Assembly (NCBI RefSeq): GCF_002434265.1
Contig: NZ_DJJS01000004.1
Location: 209,753-252,966 of the forward strand
Direction: 5' to 3'
DNA: 43,214 nucleotides
DNA from: Pseudomonas sp. UBA6562
Lineage (GTDB): Bacteria > Pseudomonadota > Gammaproteobacteria > Pseudomonadales > Pseudomonadaceae
Part shown: positions 29,456 to 37,257 of the stretch, in pieces
Layout: every line of letters starts with the position of its first letter
Position numbering within the stretch: position 1 is the stretch's first letter
Made by a program: the position numbers and the translations under genes
Notes under the pieces: generated by a model
Told to the model about the DNA's origin: nothing
Databases searched by the model: none
What the model saw: the letters and a program-made list of their open reading frames with translations, nothing else

Positions 29456-30397
29456 TCAGCGTTGGATTTCCCGGTCGCGGTCAAGTTCGTAGGGCAGGTC
29501 GAGCAGGCTCAGGCGCGGGCCGTCGGCGGCCCCCAGGTGCAGGTTGTCGTCGGCCACGGCGTCGGCACTGAGCACTGCCAGCAGTTCGCACGCCTCACCG
29601 GCGCGCGCCGCCAGCACCACTTCGCCGACCGACGAGCCATGGGTGGGAGAAAACACTTCCGTGCCCGGTTCGGGCAGAGCGCTTCGCGCCAATGCCACGC
29701 GGTACATGCGGCGCTTGAGCTTGCCCAGGTACTGCATGCGCGCGACGATTTCCTGACCGGTGTAGCACCCTTTCTTGAAACTCACGCCGTCCACTGCCTG
29801 CAGGTTGATCATCTGCGGAATGAACAGCTCGCGGGTGGCGCCCACGACTTGGCCGATCCCGGCGCGGATCTGGCCCAGCAGCCAATCGTTCAAGGTGCCC
29901 TGGGTCAACTGGGCATCCAGGCCCTGGCGCACGGCGGCCGCTTGCTCGGCCGTCGCCCAGAGCTCGACGCGTTCGGCGGACGCACGCACCGCCATCAGCC
30001 CAGGTTGGCGAGCAGTGGCGCCCGCCTCGAACGCAACTTCCAGGCCCAGCGGCTGCAGCGCGGCATCGCCCCGGTGCAGGCCGAAGCGCACCCAAGCGGC
30101 GCTCTCGTCGGTGAGCACCGCCTTGGAAAATACGGCGTATTTCTTCAAGTCAGCCATTTGCGCTTCGAGCAGCTCGCTGGCCATCGCCAAGAGAAAGCCA
30201 TCCCCCTGTGGCAGGATGCGGAAGCTCGACTGCATGCGACCCTTGACCATGCAGCGCGCGCCGAGGCCGGCGTGGGCGTCGTCGAGGTAGTTGAGGTTGC
30301 AGGTCAGTTGTCCCTGCAGGAACTTGCCCGCGTCGGAGCCGCGGACGGCAAGGATGCCCTCGTGATCGAGAGAGCAGTAGAAAGCGGAATCGGCCAT
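29456..30397 (-). CDS. ygfZ: Folate-binding Fe-S cluster maintenance protein YgfZ
   Basis: A 313-aa protein of the YgfZ/GcvT-like family. The N-terminal part has the tetrahydrofolate-fold segment GKFLQGQLTCNLNYLDD and KGRMQSSFRI. The diagnostic motif KGCYTGQEIVARMQYLGK with its conserved Cys is present. YgfZ supports synthesis or repair of certain Fe-S enzymes using tetrahydrofolate. It is divergent from sdhE across a short promoter region of about 155 bp, the arrangement usual in gamma-proteobacteria. Confidence 0.92.
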   Translation of the reverse strand: MADSAFYCSLDHEGILAVRGSDAGKFLQGQLTCNLNYLDDAHAGLGARCMVKGRMQSSFRILPQGDGFLLAMASELLEAQMADLKKYAVFSKAVLTDESAAWVRFGLHRGDAALQPLGLEVAFEAGATARQPGLMAVRASAERVELWATAEQAAAVRQGLDAQLTQGTLNDWLLGQIRAGIGQVVGATRELFIPQMINLQAVDGVSFKKGCYTGQEIVARMQYLGKLKRRMYRVALARSALPEPGTEVFSPTHGSSVGEVVLAARAGEACELLAVLSADAVADDNLHLGAADGPRLSLLDLPYELDRDREIQR

Positions 30398-30553
30398 GGG
30401 ACATCGCGATAGCTAAGGAACTGGCGGCCATCATAGAACGGTGCCGAGCAAATAGGTAGGCGAGTGGTCATGTGCGGTAACAGGGTACGACCAATGCCCA
30501 GTGCCGCCGTGCCGGCCAGGCTGTATACTGCCGGGCCATTCGAGGAGGGCCCC

Positions 30554-30808
30554 ATGGTCGAACAAACTGAACTCAATCGCCTGCTCTGGCACAGCCGGCG
30601 CGGCATGCTGGAACTGGACGTGCTGCTGGTGCCCTTCAGCCAGGAGGTTTACGCCACCCTCAGCGAGCACGACCGCGCACTCTACACGCGCCTGCTCGAA
30701 TGCGAAGACCAGGACATGTTCGGCTGGTTCATGGAGCGCTGCGAGTCCGAAGACCCGGAGCTGCAGCGCATGGTGCGCATGATCCTGGACCGTGTCCAGC
30801 CCAAGTGA
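30554..30808 (+). CDS. sdhE: FAD assembly factor SdhE
   Basis: An 84-aa protein with the family motif SRRGMLELD near residue 15, which contacts the flavoprotein, and the helical segment DMFGWFMERCES. SdhE promotes covalent FAD attachment to succinate dehydrogenase and fumarate reductase. The ATG at 30554 follows GAGGAGG about 7 bp upstream. A TATACT box at 30524-30529 could be the -10, although no good -35 is seen. ygfX overlaps its 3' end by 17 bp, as in the E. coli sdhE-ygfX pair. Confidence 0.92.
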   Translation: MVEQTELNRLLWHSRRGMLELDVLLVPFSQEVYATLSEHDRALYTRLLECEDQDMFGWFMERCESEDPELQRMVRMILDRVQPK

Positions 30809-31235
30809 AGCCTTCGAATGCCGTTGGCAAGGCTCGCGCCTGCTGCTGACGGCCTACCTCGGGTGCATGGCCTTGGCGCTGTGCGCCGTCTGGTTCGGTG
30901 CCGCACCTCTGTGGTTCGCCAATCTGCTCAGCCTGGGCTGCGCCCTGCACGCGCGCTGGGTGATCCCGCGGCGCATCCTGCTCACCCATCCCCATGCCAT
31001 CACCGGCCTGCGCCGCAACGCCCAGGGCTGGAGCCTGTTCAGTCGAGCGTCGGGCTGGCAGCCCGCACGGCTGTGTCGTGACAGCCTGGCCTTGCCGCAC
31101 TGTGTGGTGCTGCGCTACGTGCGGCGCGGTCGCTGGTTGAGCGAAAGCCAGTGCGTCCCGGCAGATGCGCTGGACGCCGAAACGCACCGCCGCCTGCGTG
31201 TGCGCTTGAAGTACAGTCGGCGGCGTTGGCGGTGA
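30792..31235 (+). CDS. ygfX: YgfX family membrane protein
   Basis: A 147-aa protein with a GTG start that overlaps sdhE by 17 bp. Two adjacent hydrophobic segments (LLLTAYLGCMALALCAVWFG and LWFANLLSLGCALHARWV) are followed by a soluble domain (GLRRNAQGWSLFSR, HCVVLRYVRRGRWLSESQCVPADALD) and a very basic C terminus. Layout and linkage match YgfX, called CptA in E. coli and proposed to affect cell division or to pair with SdhE. Its stop lies 3 bp from the convergent nadB stop. Confidence 0.8.
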   Translation: MSSPSEAFECRWQGSRLLLTAYLGCMALALCAVWFGAAPLWFANLLSLGCALHARWVIPRRILLTHPHAITGLRRNAQGWSLFSRASGWQPARLCRDSLALPHCVVLRYVRRGRWLSESQCVPADALDAETHRRLRVRLKYSRRRWR

Positions 31236-31238
31236 GGG

Positions 31239-32852
31239 TCAGTGCCGGCCCAGCGTCGGGTCCAGCACCGTATCGCGCGCTTCGGGCAGCATGTCGGGGT
31301 AATCGAGGGTGTAGTGCAGGCCGCGCGATTCCTTGCGCTGCATGGCCGAACGGATCATCAGCTCGGCGACCTGGGCCAGGTTGCGCAATTCGATCAGGTC
31401 GCGGCTGACCTTGTAGTTGCTGTAGAACTCGTCGATCTCGTCGAGCAGCATGCGCACGCGGTGCGCGGCCCGTTGCAGGCGCTTGCTGGTGCGCACGATG
31501 CCCACGTAGTCCCACATGAAGCGCCGCAGCTCGTCCCAGTTGTGCGCGATGATCACGTCTTCGTCCGAATCGGTCACCTGGCTGGCGTCCCAGCCGGGCA
31601 GGGCGCGCGGCATGGGGATAAGGTCCAGTTGCGCGATGATGTCCGCAGCCGCGGCGCGGCCGTAGACGAAGCATTCGAGCAGCGAATTGCTGGCCATGCG
31701 GTTGGCGCCGTGCAGGCCGGTGAAGCTGGTTTCGCCGATGGCATACAGGCCGGGCACGTCGGTGTGGCCGTGTTCGTCGACCATTACCCCGCCGCAGGTG
31801 TAATGCGCAGCGGGCACCACGGGAATGGGTTGTTGCGTGATGTCGATGCCAAAGCCCAGGCAGCGCTCATAGACGGTCGGGAAGTGGGCCTTGATGAACT
31901 CGGCGGGCTTGTGGGTGATGTCCAGGTACACGCAATCCACGCCCAGACGTTTCATTTCATGGTCGATGGCGCGGGCCACGATGTCGCGCGGCGCCAGCTC
32001 TTCGCGAGCGTCGAAGCGTGGCATGAAGCGTTCGCCGTTGGGCAGTCGCAGCAGCGCGCCTTCGCCACGCAAGGCTTCGGTGATGAGGAAGCTCTTGGCC
32101 TGGGGGTGGTACAGGCAGGTGGGGTGGAACTGGTTGAACTCCAGGTTCGCCACCCGGCAGCCGGCGCGCCAGGCCATGGCGATGCCATCGCCGCAGGCAC
32201 CGTCGGGGTTACTGGTGTACAGATAGACCTTGGCCGCGCCGCCAGTGGCCAGCACGGTGAAGCGCGCGCCGAAGGTATCGACCTCACCGGTGCTGCGGTC
32301 CAGCACGTAGGCCCCCAGGCAACGCTGACCGTTGAGGCCCAGGCGGCGCTCGGTGATCAGGTCGATGGCCACGCGCTGTTCGAGCAGCTCGATGTTCGGC
32401 CGTTGCCGGGCCTGCTCCAGCAGCGAGGTGAAGATCGCCGCACCGGTGGCGTCCGCGGCATGGATGATGCGCCGATGGCTGTGGCCGCCTTCGCGGGTCA
32501 GGTGGAACTGGTAGCTGCGCGCGTCGGCGGCCTGTTCGTCGCGGGTGAAGGGCACACCCTGCTCGATCAGCCAGTCGATGGCCTCGCGGCTGTGCTCCAC
32601 GGTGAAGCGTACGGCGTCTTCATGGCACAACCCGCCGCCGGCGTTGAGGGTGTCTTCGACATGCGACTGCACGGTGTCGGTGTCGTCCAGCACGGCGGCC
32701 ACGCCGCCCTGTGCCCAGAAGGTCGAGCCGTTGGCCAGTTCGCCTTTGCTCAGCACCGCGACGCGCACATGGCGCGGCAAATTCAGCGCCAGGCTCAAGC
32801 CGGCCGCACCGCTGCCGATCACTAGGACATCATGTTGGAATGGTTGGCTCAT
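31239..32852 (-). CDS. nadB: L-aspartate oxidase
   Basis: A 537-aa flavoenzyme that oxidises L-aspartate to iminoaspartate, the first step of NAD synthesis. The N-terminal FAD-binding motif is VLVIGSGAAGLSLAL (G13-S-G-A-A-G18), then SKGELANGSTFWAQGGVAAV. Catalytic-domain sequences include REGGHSHRRIIHAADATG, EFNQFHPTCLYHP, HYTCGGVMVDEHGHTDVPGLYAIGE and GLHGANRMASNSLLECFVYGRAAA. The C-terminal helical domain is intact. It is divergent from algU with about 430 bp between them. Confidence 0.96.
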   Translation of the reverse strand: MSQPFQHDVLVIGSGAAGLSLALNLPRHVRVAVLSKGELANGSTFWAQGGVAAVLDDTDTVQSHVEDTLNAGGGLCHEDAVRFTVEHSREAIDWLIEQGVPFTRDEQAADARSYQFHLTREGGHSHRRIIHAADATGAAIFTSLLEQARQRPNIELLEQRVAIDLITERRLGLNGQRCLGAYVLDRSTGEVDTFGARFTVLATGGAAKVYLYTSNPDGACGDGIAMAWRAGCRVANLEFNQFHPTCLYHPQAKSFLITEALRGEGALLRLPNGERFMPRFDAREELAPRDIVARAIDHEMKRLGVDCVYLDITHKPAEFIKAHFPTVYERCLGFGIDITQQPIPVVPAAHYTCGGVMVDEHGHTDVPGLYAIGETSFTGLHGANRMASNSLLECFVYGRAAAADIIAQLDLIPMPRALPGWDASQVTDSDEDVIIAHNWDELRRFMWDYVGIVRTSKRLQRAAHRVRMLLDEIDEFYSNYKVSRDLIELRNLAQVAELMIRSAMQRKESRGLHYTLDYPDMLPEARDTVLDPTLGRH

Positions 32853-33282
32853 GTCGGGGCACTAGTATCTGGATGAGGTGAACGGCACAATAGCCCCGCG
32901 TAGGTGGCACTGTGAGACTATCGGGCCGTAGCCGGGATGCCTTTATAGCAGCCCCGGCCCGCTGATTTCCAACGACGCTTGTCCGGTTTGCTGGTTTCGC
33001 CAGGGAACTTTCGGCGATCGTCGGAAATCCCATGAAGGCTGCCCGCACGTCAAAATTGCCGCGGCGACGCAGGGCAGCTGCTCTTACCGGGCGAAATCCT
33101 GCGTATTCGAGATTCTACGTCGATGAGGGCGGCCTTCACCGTCTTCATCGCTCATGCGAGCCGATGAAAGGCCGCAGGAAACTTGCTTGGAGGGGAGAAC
33201 TTTTGCCTAAAGCCCGAGTCTATGTTTGCAAGCCTGAACGATGGCTTTTGCAACGCTCCTTCGAGACCACTGAGGAGTGTTC
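32853..33282. other. 430-bp nadB-algU intergenic region
   Basis: No convincing gene is seen. An 85-codon reading (33032-33289) overlaps the algU promoter and start and has no family features. The region holds the AlgU-type promoter at 33197-33222 and a weaker second candidate: GAACTT at 33005-33010 with TCCCA 17 bp later. Confidence 0.6.
33197..33222 (+). promoter_or_regulatory. AlgU/sigmaE-type autoregulated promoter of algU
   Basis: GAACTT at 33197-33202, a 16-bp spacer and TCTAT from 33219. This matches the AlgU consensus GAACTT-N16/17-TCtgA. The start site would be near 33229, about 55 bp before the algU ATG. Confidence 0.8.
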
Positions 33283-33864
33283 ATGCTAACCCAGGAAGAG
33301 GATCAGCAGCTTGTCGAGCGCGTACAGCGCGGCGATAGGCGAGCGTTCGATCTGTTAGTGCTGAAGTATCAGCACAAGATTCTCGGGTTGATCGTGCGTT
33401 TCGTCCACGACACCCATGAAGCACAGGATGTCGCGCAGGAAGCCTTCATCAAGGCCTACCGAGCGCTTGGAAATTTTCGCGGTGACAGCGCCTTCTACAC
33501 CTGGCTGTACCGCATCGCCATCAACACGGCGAAGAACTACCTGGTGTCCCGCGGAAGGCGGCCGCCAGATAGCGATGTGAGTTCCGAGGATGCGGAATTC
33601 TATGACGGCGATCACGGCCTCAAGGATCTTGAGTCTCCTGAGCGCTCCCTGTTGCGGGATGAAATCGAAGGCACCGTCCATCGGACCATCCAGCAATTGC
33701 CCGAAGATTTGCGTACGGCACTGACCTTACGTGAATTCGATGGTCTGAGTTACGAAGACATTGCCAGCGTCATGCAATGTCCTGTGGGCACCGTGCGCTC
33801 TCGAATATTTCGCGCTCGGGAGGCCATCGATAAAGCCCTGCAACCGCTGTTGCAGGAGTCCTGA
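33283..33864 (+). CDS. algU: ECF sigma factor AlgU (RpoE/sigma22)
   Basis: A 193-aa extracytoplasmic-function sigma factor. Region 2 has FDLLVLKYQHKILGLIVRFVHDTHEAQDVAQEAFIKAYRAL and FYTWLYRIAINTAKNYLV. Region 4 has LPEDLRTALTLREFDGLSYEDIASVMQCPVGTVRSRIFRARE. Length equals Pseudomonas AlgU. It directs envelope-stress, osmotic and exopolysaccharide genes and its own promoter. GGAG lies 6 bp before the ATG. MucA, encoded 31 bp downstream, is its anti-sigma factor. Confidence 0.97.
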   Translation: MLTQEEDQQLVERVQRGDRRAFDLLVLKYQHKILGLIVRFVHDTHEAQDVAQEAFIKAYRALGNFRGDSAFYTWLYRIAINTAKNYLVSRGRRPPDSDVSSEDAEFYDGDHGLKDLESPERSLLRDEIEGTVHRTIQQLPEDLRTALTLREFDGLSYEDIASVMQCPVGTVRSRIFRAREAIDKALQPLLQES

Positions 33865-33895
33865 GACAGCGGCGATAGCCAAGAGAGGAACCGCC

Positions 33896-34489
33896 ATGAG
33901 TCGTGAAGCTTTGCAGGAATCGCTGTCCGCGGTATTGGACAACGAAGCGGATGAACTGGAACTGCGTCGTGTGCTGAGCGCCGTCGAAGATTCGGAGACC
34001 CGCGCTACTTGGTCGCGTTACCAGGTCGCTCGTGCAGCCATGCATAAAGAATTGCTGATGCCGAACCTCGACATCGCATCGGCGGTTTCCGCAGCCTTGG
34101 CTGAAGAAGCTGCCCCGGCCAAGGTCCAGAAAGGTCCATGGCGCGGCATCGGTCGTCTGGCCGTCGCTGCTTCGGTGACTGTCGCCGTCTTGGCAGGCGT
34201 GCGCCTGTACAACCAGGACGAAATCACCGGTGCCGAGCTTGCTCAGCAGCAGCCTGCCCAACAGGTCCTGAGTGCACCGCAAGCGCAAGGCCCTGCCGTG
34301 CTGGCCGGCTACACCGAAAGCAGCGATCAGCCGACCGGCCCCATGGCCAACGGCGCGATGCAGAACCAGGCTGGCTGGGACAAGCGTATGCCAGGCTACC
34401 TGCAGCAACACGCGCAGGATTCTGCTGCCAAAGGCGGTGAAACCGCACTGCCTTACGCTCGCGCCGCTAGCATGGACGATGCCAAGTAA
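33896..34489 (+). CDS. mucA: Anti-sigma factor MucA
   Basis: A 197-aa inner-membrane protein that sequesters AlgU. The cytoplasmic N-terminal domain (SREALQESLSAVLDNEADELELRRVL..TWSRYQVARAAMHKE) is the RseA-type sigma-binding part. One transmembrane helix follows near residues 84-102 (RLAVAASVTVAVLAGVRLY), then a periplasmic tail ending KRMPGYLQQHAQ..ARAASMDDAK. The reading frame is intact, with no truncation of the kind selected in mucoid isolates. Regulated proteolysis of the periplasmic tail would release AlgU. Confidence 0.95.
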   Translation: MSREALQESLSAVLDNEADELELRRVLSAVEDSETRATWSRYQVARAAMHKELLMPNLDIASAVSAALAEEAAPAKVQKGPWRGIGRLAVAASVTVAVLAGVRLYNQDEITGAELAQQQPAQQVLSAPQAQGPAVLAGYTESSDQPTGPMANGAMQNQAGWDKRMPGYLQQHAQDSAAKGGETALPYARAASMDDAK

Positions 34490-34497
34490 GGGGCTGC

Positions 34498-35451
34498 ATG
34501 CGCGCATTTGCCTTCCTACCGCTGGTGGTCGGCAGTTGCGTCGCACTACCAGTTCTGGCGGCCAATTCTTCGCCTGAAGCGGGGAAGTGGCTGTCAAAGC
34601 TGGCTCAAGCCGAACGGCGACAGAATTACCAAGCCTCGTTCATCTACGAACGCAATGGCAGCTTCTCATCCCACCAGATCTGGCACCTTGTCCATGACGG
34701 GATTTCCACCGAGCGTCTGTTTCGCCTGGACGGCGACGTTCAGGAAGTCGTACGTGTCGATGGCAGGGTAAGCTGTGCTTCCGGGGACCTGACGTCTGCA
34801 GTCAGTACACCGGGCAAATCGCCTGCGAACATCCTCGATCCTCTTAAATTGATGAGCTGGTACGACTTGAGCGTCATCGGCGAGTCGCGCGTGGCCGGGC
34901 GAGACGCAATAACCCTTAGCCTTGCGCCTCGCGATCCACATCGCTATGGCTTCGACCTGGATCTGGACCGGCAAACCGGCTTACCGCTGCGTTCTTTGAT
35001 GGTCAACGAAAAAGGCCAGATGCTCGAGCGTTATCAAGTCGTCAGCCTGGACACCCGGCAAGCCCCCGACGCAGCTGACATGCAAGGCAGTTCTGCCTGC
35101 AAGCCGATCGCATCCACGCCCACTCGTAAGAAGGCGGCGCTCGTGGAGTGGCGGGCCGAGTGGTTGCCCGCAGGTTTCGAACTGGTGGGCAGTTTCCAGG
35201 CACAAGGCGAGGGGCCTAGCTCTCTAATGTACGACGATGGCCTCGCGCGGTTTTCGGTCTTCCTCGAGCCAGTCGCTGCCGCCGATGGCAAGGACATTCG
35301 CACCCAGCTCGGCCCCACCGCTGCCGTTTCGCGCCATCTGGCGACGGCCAGAGGCGACATGCTGGTCACGGTCGTCGGCGAAATCCCATTAGGTACCGCC
35401 GAGCGCATAGCGCTGTCGATGAGATGGCAGGGCGCTCAGGAAAGTCGTTGA
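34498..35451 (+). CDS. mucB: Periplasmic regulator MucB (RseB family)
   Basis: A 317-aa precursor with signal peptide RAFAFLPLVVGSCVALPVLAA. The LolA-like N-terminal domain has WLSKLAQAERRQNYQASFIYERNG and HLVHDGISTERLFRLDG. The C-terminal domain includes WLPAGFELVGSF and DGLARFSVFLEP. MucB binds the MucA periplasmic tail and shields it from proteolysis. It begins 8 bp after mucA. No mucC follows; the next gene is mucD after 165 bp. Confidence 0.93.
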   Translation: MRAFAFLPLVVGSCVALPVLAANSSPEAGKWLSKLAQAERRQNYQASFIYERNGSFSSHQIWHLVHDGISTERLFRLDGDVQEVVRVDGRVSCASGDLTSAVSTPGKSPANILDPLKLMSWYDLSVIGESRVAGRDAITLSLAPRDPHRYGFDLDLDRQTGLPLRSLMVNEKGQMLERYQVVSLDTRQAPDAADMQGSSACKPIASTPTRKKAALVEWRAEWLPAGFELVGSFQAQGEGPSSLMYDDGLARFSVFLEPVAAADGKDIRTQLGPTAAVSRHLATARGDMLVTVVGEIPLGTAERIALSMRWQGAQESR

Positions 35452-35509
35452 GCACGCTTGGCCAGAACGGTTTACACGCATTGTTGAAATGAAATTAACG
35501 CATTGTCAT

Positions 35510-35538
35510 TTGCATTCCCCTGGTAAATTTTCTATAGG
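35510..35538 (+). promoter_or_regulatory. Internal sigma70-like promoter of mucD
   Basis: TTGCAT (35510-35515), a 17-bp spacer and TATAGG (35533-35538), in an AT-rich 165-bp gap between mucB and mucD. It would let mucD be expressed independently of algU. Confidence 0.5.
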
Positions 35539-35616
35539 TCTGTTCTTTCGAGGTCTGGCCTGTCCTGCGTCTGCGGGAGCCTTACTGCTAATTACGCTCG
35601 TTGTGACGGGAGTCGT

Positions 35617-37053
35617 ATGTCGATACCACGCTTGAAACCCTACCTTTCGATGTTTGCCGCCGTGTTGATGCTCGGCCAGGCGCTCGTGGCCCAGGCCCAA
35701 GAGGCGCTGCCCGATTTCACCACCCTGGTCGAACAGGCTTCGCCCGCCGTGGTGAACATCAGTACCAAGCAGAAGCTGCCGGAGCGCCGTATCGCCGCTG
35801 GGCAAATGCCCGACCTGGAAGGCCTGCCGCCGATGTTCCGCGAGTTCTTCGAACGCAGCTTGCCGCAACAGCCGGGTTCGCCCCGCGGCGACCGTCAGCG
35901 CGAAGCGCAGTCGCTGGGTTCAGGCTTCATCATCTCGGCCGACGGCTACGTGCTGACCAATAACCATGTGGTCGCTGACGCCGACGAAATCATCGTGCGC
36001 CTGTCCGACCGCAGCGAGTTGCAGGCCAAGCTGGTCGGCACCGACCCGCGCACCGACGTGGCGCTGCTCAAGGTCGAAGGCAAGGACCTGCCCACCGTCA
36101 AACTGGGCGATTCGGAAAAGCTCAAGGTCGGTGAGTGGGTGCTGGCCATCGGTTCGCCGTTCGGCTTCGACCATTCGGTGACCAAGGGCATCGTCAGCGC
36201 CAAGGGCCGCACCCTGCCCAACGACAGCTACGTGCCGTTCATCCAGACCGACGTGGCCATCAACCCCGGCAACTCCGGTGGGCCGCTGTTCAACATGAAC
36301 GGTGAAGTGGTGGGCATCAACTCGCAGATCTTCACCCGCTCCGGTGGCTTCATGGGCCTGTCGTTCGCCATTCCGATCGACGTGGCGCTGGACGTTTCCA
36401 ACCAACTCAAGAAAGACGGCAAGGTCAGCCGCGGCTGGCTGGGTGTGGTCATTCAGGAAGTGAACAAGGACCTGGCCGAATCCTTCGGCCTCGACAAGCC
36501 TGCCGGCGCGTTGGTCGCGCAAGTGCTGGAAGACGGCCCGGCGGCCAAGGGCGGCCTGCAGGTCGGCGACGTCATTCTCAGCCTCAACGGCAAGCCGATC
36601 GTCATGTCCGCCGACCTGCCGCACCTGGTCGGCAGCATGAAGGACGGCGACAAGGCCAAGCTCGAGATCATCCGCAACGGCAAGCGTCAGGGCCTGGACA
36701 TCGCCGTAGGCGCACTGCCCGAAGACGATGCCGACACCGGCATGGGCGGCAGCAAGCAGGGCGCCGAACGCAGCAGCAACCGCCTGGGCGTGTCCGTGGC
36801 CGACCTTACCGCCGAGCAGAAGAAGTCGCTCGAACTCAAGGGCGGCGTCACCATCAAGGAAGTGCAGGACGGCCCAGCGGCGCTGATCGGCCTGCGTCCG
36901 GGCGATGTCATCAGCCACTTGAACAACCAGGCCATTCTGTCGGCCAAGCAGTTCACCGAGATCGCCAAGGAACTGCCGAAGAATCGCTCGGTGTCCATGC
37001 GTGTGCTGCGTCAGGGGCGTGCCAGCTTCATCACCTTCAAACTGGCCGAGTAA
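35617..37053 (+). CDS. mucD: Periplasmic serine protease MucD (HtrA/DegP family)
   Basis: A 478-aa precursor with a signal peptide ending near ALVAQAQE. The trypsin-like domain has the triad H117 (LTNNHVVADADE), D147 (DPRTDVALLKV) and S220 (INPGNSGGPLFNMNGEVVGI). Two PDZ domains follow (SRGWLGVVIQEVNKDLAESFG with AAKGGLQVGDVILSLNG; GVTIKEVQDGPAALIGLRPGDVISHLN). MucD degrades misfolded envelope proteins and damps AlgU activation. An intrinsic terminator follows 20 bp after the stop. Confidence 0.95.
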   Translation: MSIPRLKPYLSMFAAVLMLGQALVAQAQEALPDFTTLVEQASPAVVNISTKQKLPERRIAAGQMPDLEGLPPMFREFFERSLPQQPGSPRGDRQREAQSLGSGFIISADGYVLTNNHVVADADEIIVRLSDRSELQAKLVGTDPRTDVALLKVEGKDLPTVKLGDSEKLKVGEWVLAIGSPFGFDHSVTKGIVSAKGRTLPNDSYVPFIQTDVAINPGNSGGPLFNMNGEVVGINSQIFTRSGGFMGLSFAIPIDVALDVSNQLKKDGKVSRGWLGVVIQEVNKDLAESFGLDKPAGALVAQVLEDGPAAKGGLQVGDVILSLNGKPIVMSADLPHLVGSMKDGDKAKLEIIRNGKRQGLDIAVGALPEDDADTGMGGSKQGAERSSNRLGVSVADLTAEQKKSLELKGGVTIKEVQDGPAALIGLRPGDVISHLNNQAILSAKQFTEIAKELPKNRSVSMRVLRQGRASFITFKLAE

Positions 37054-37072
37054 GCCGGCTACAAGCGGAACG

Positions 37073-37094
37073 GGGCAGCGCAAGCTGCCCTTTT
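37073..37094 (+). terminator. Rho-independent terminator after mucD
   Basis: GGGCAGC (37073-37079), loop GCAA, GCTGCCC (37084-37090), then TTTT. It ends the algU-mucABD transcript before lepA. Confidence 0.85.
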
Positions 37095-37257
37095 CGTATG
37101 CGCGAGGTCAGCGCGGCGAGCGCCGCGAAAGGCCGGGCGCCATACACGCGGTTACCGGTTAACTGATCGGGAATCTCCCATAACCCTGCGGCTTGGGGTA
37201 CAATTCCCGGCTATTTTTGGCGGGCGTCCGGCTCGCAGCCTTTTCGAGTGTTGACCT

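Noticed and set aside
33032..33289. 85-codon ORF upstream of algU
   Set aside because: Basic, low-complexity translation with no ribosome binding site seen. It overlaps the AlgU promoter and runs into the algU start.
37180..37225. TACAAT as the lepA -10 box
   Set aside because: The hexamer is good but no acceptable -35 lies 16-18 bp upstream, so no promoter is claimed.
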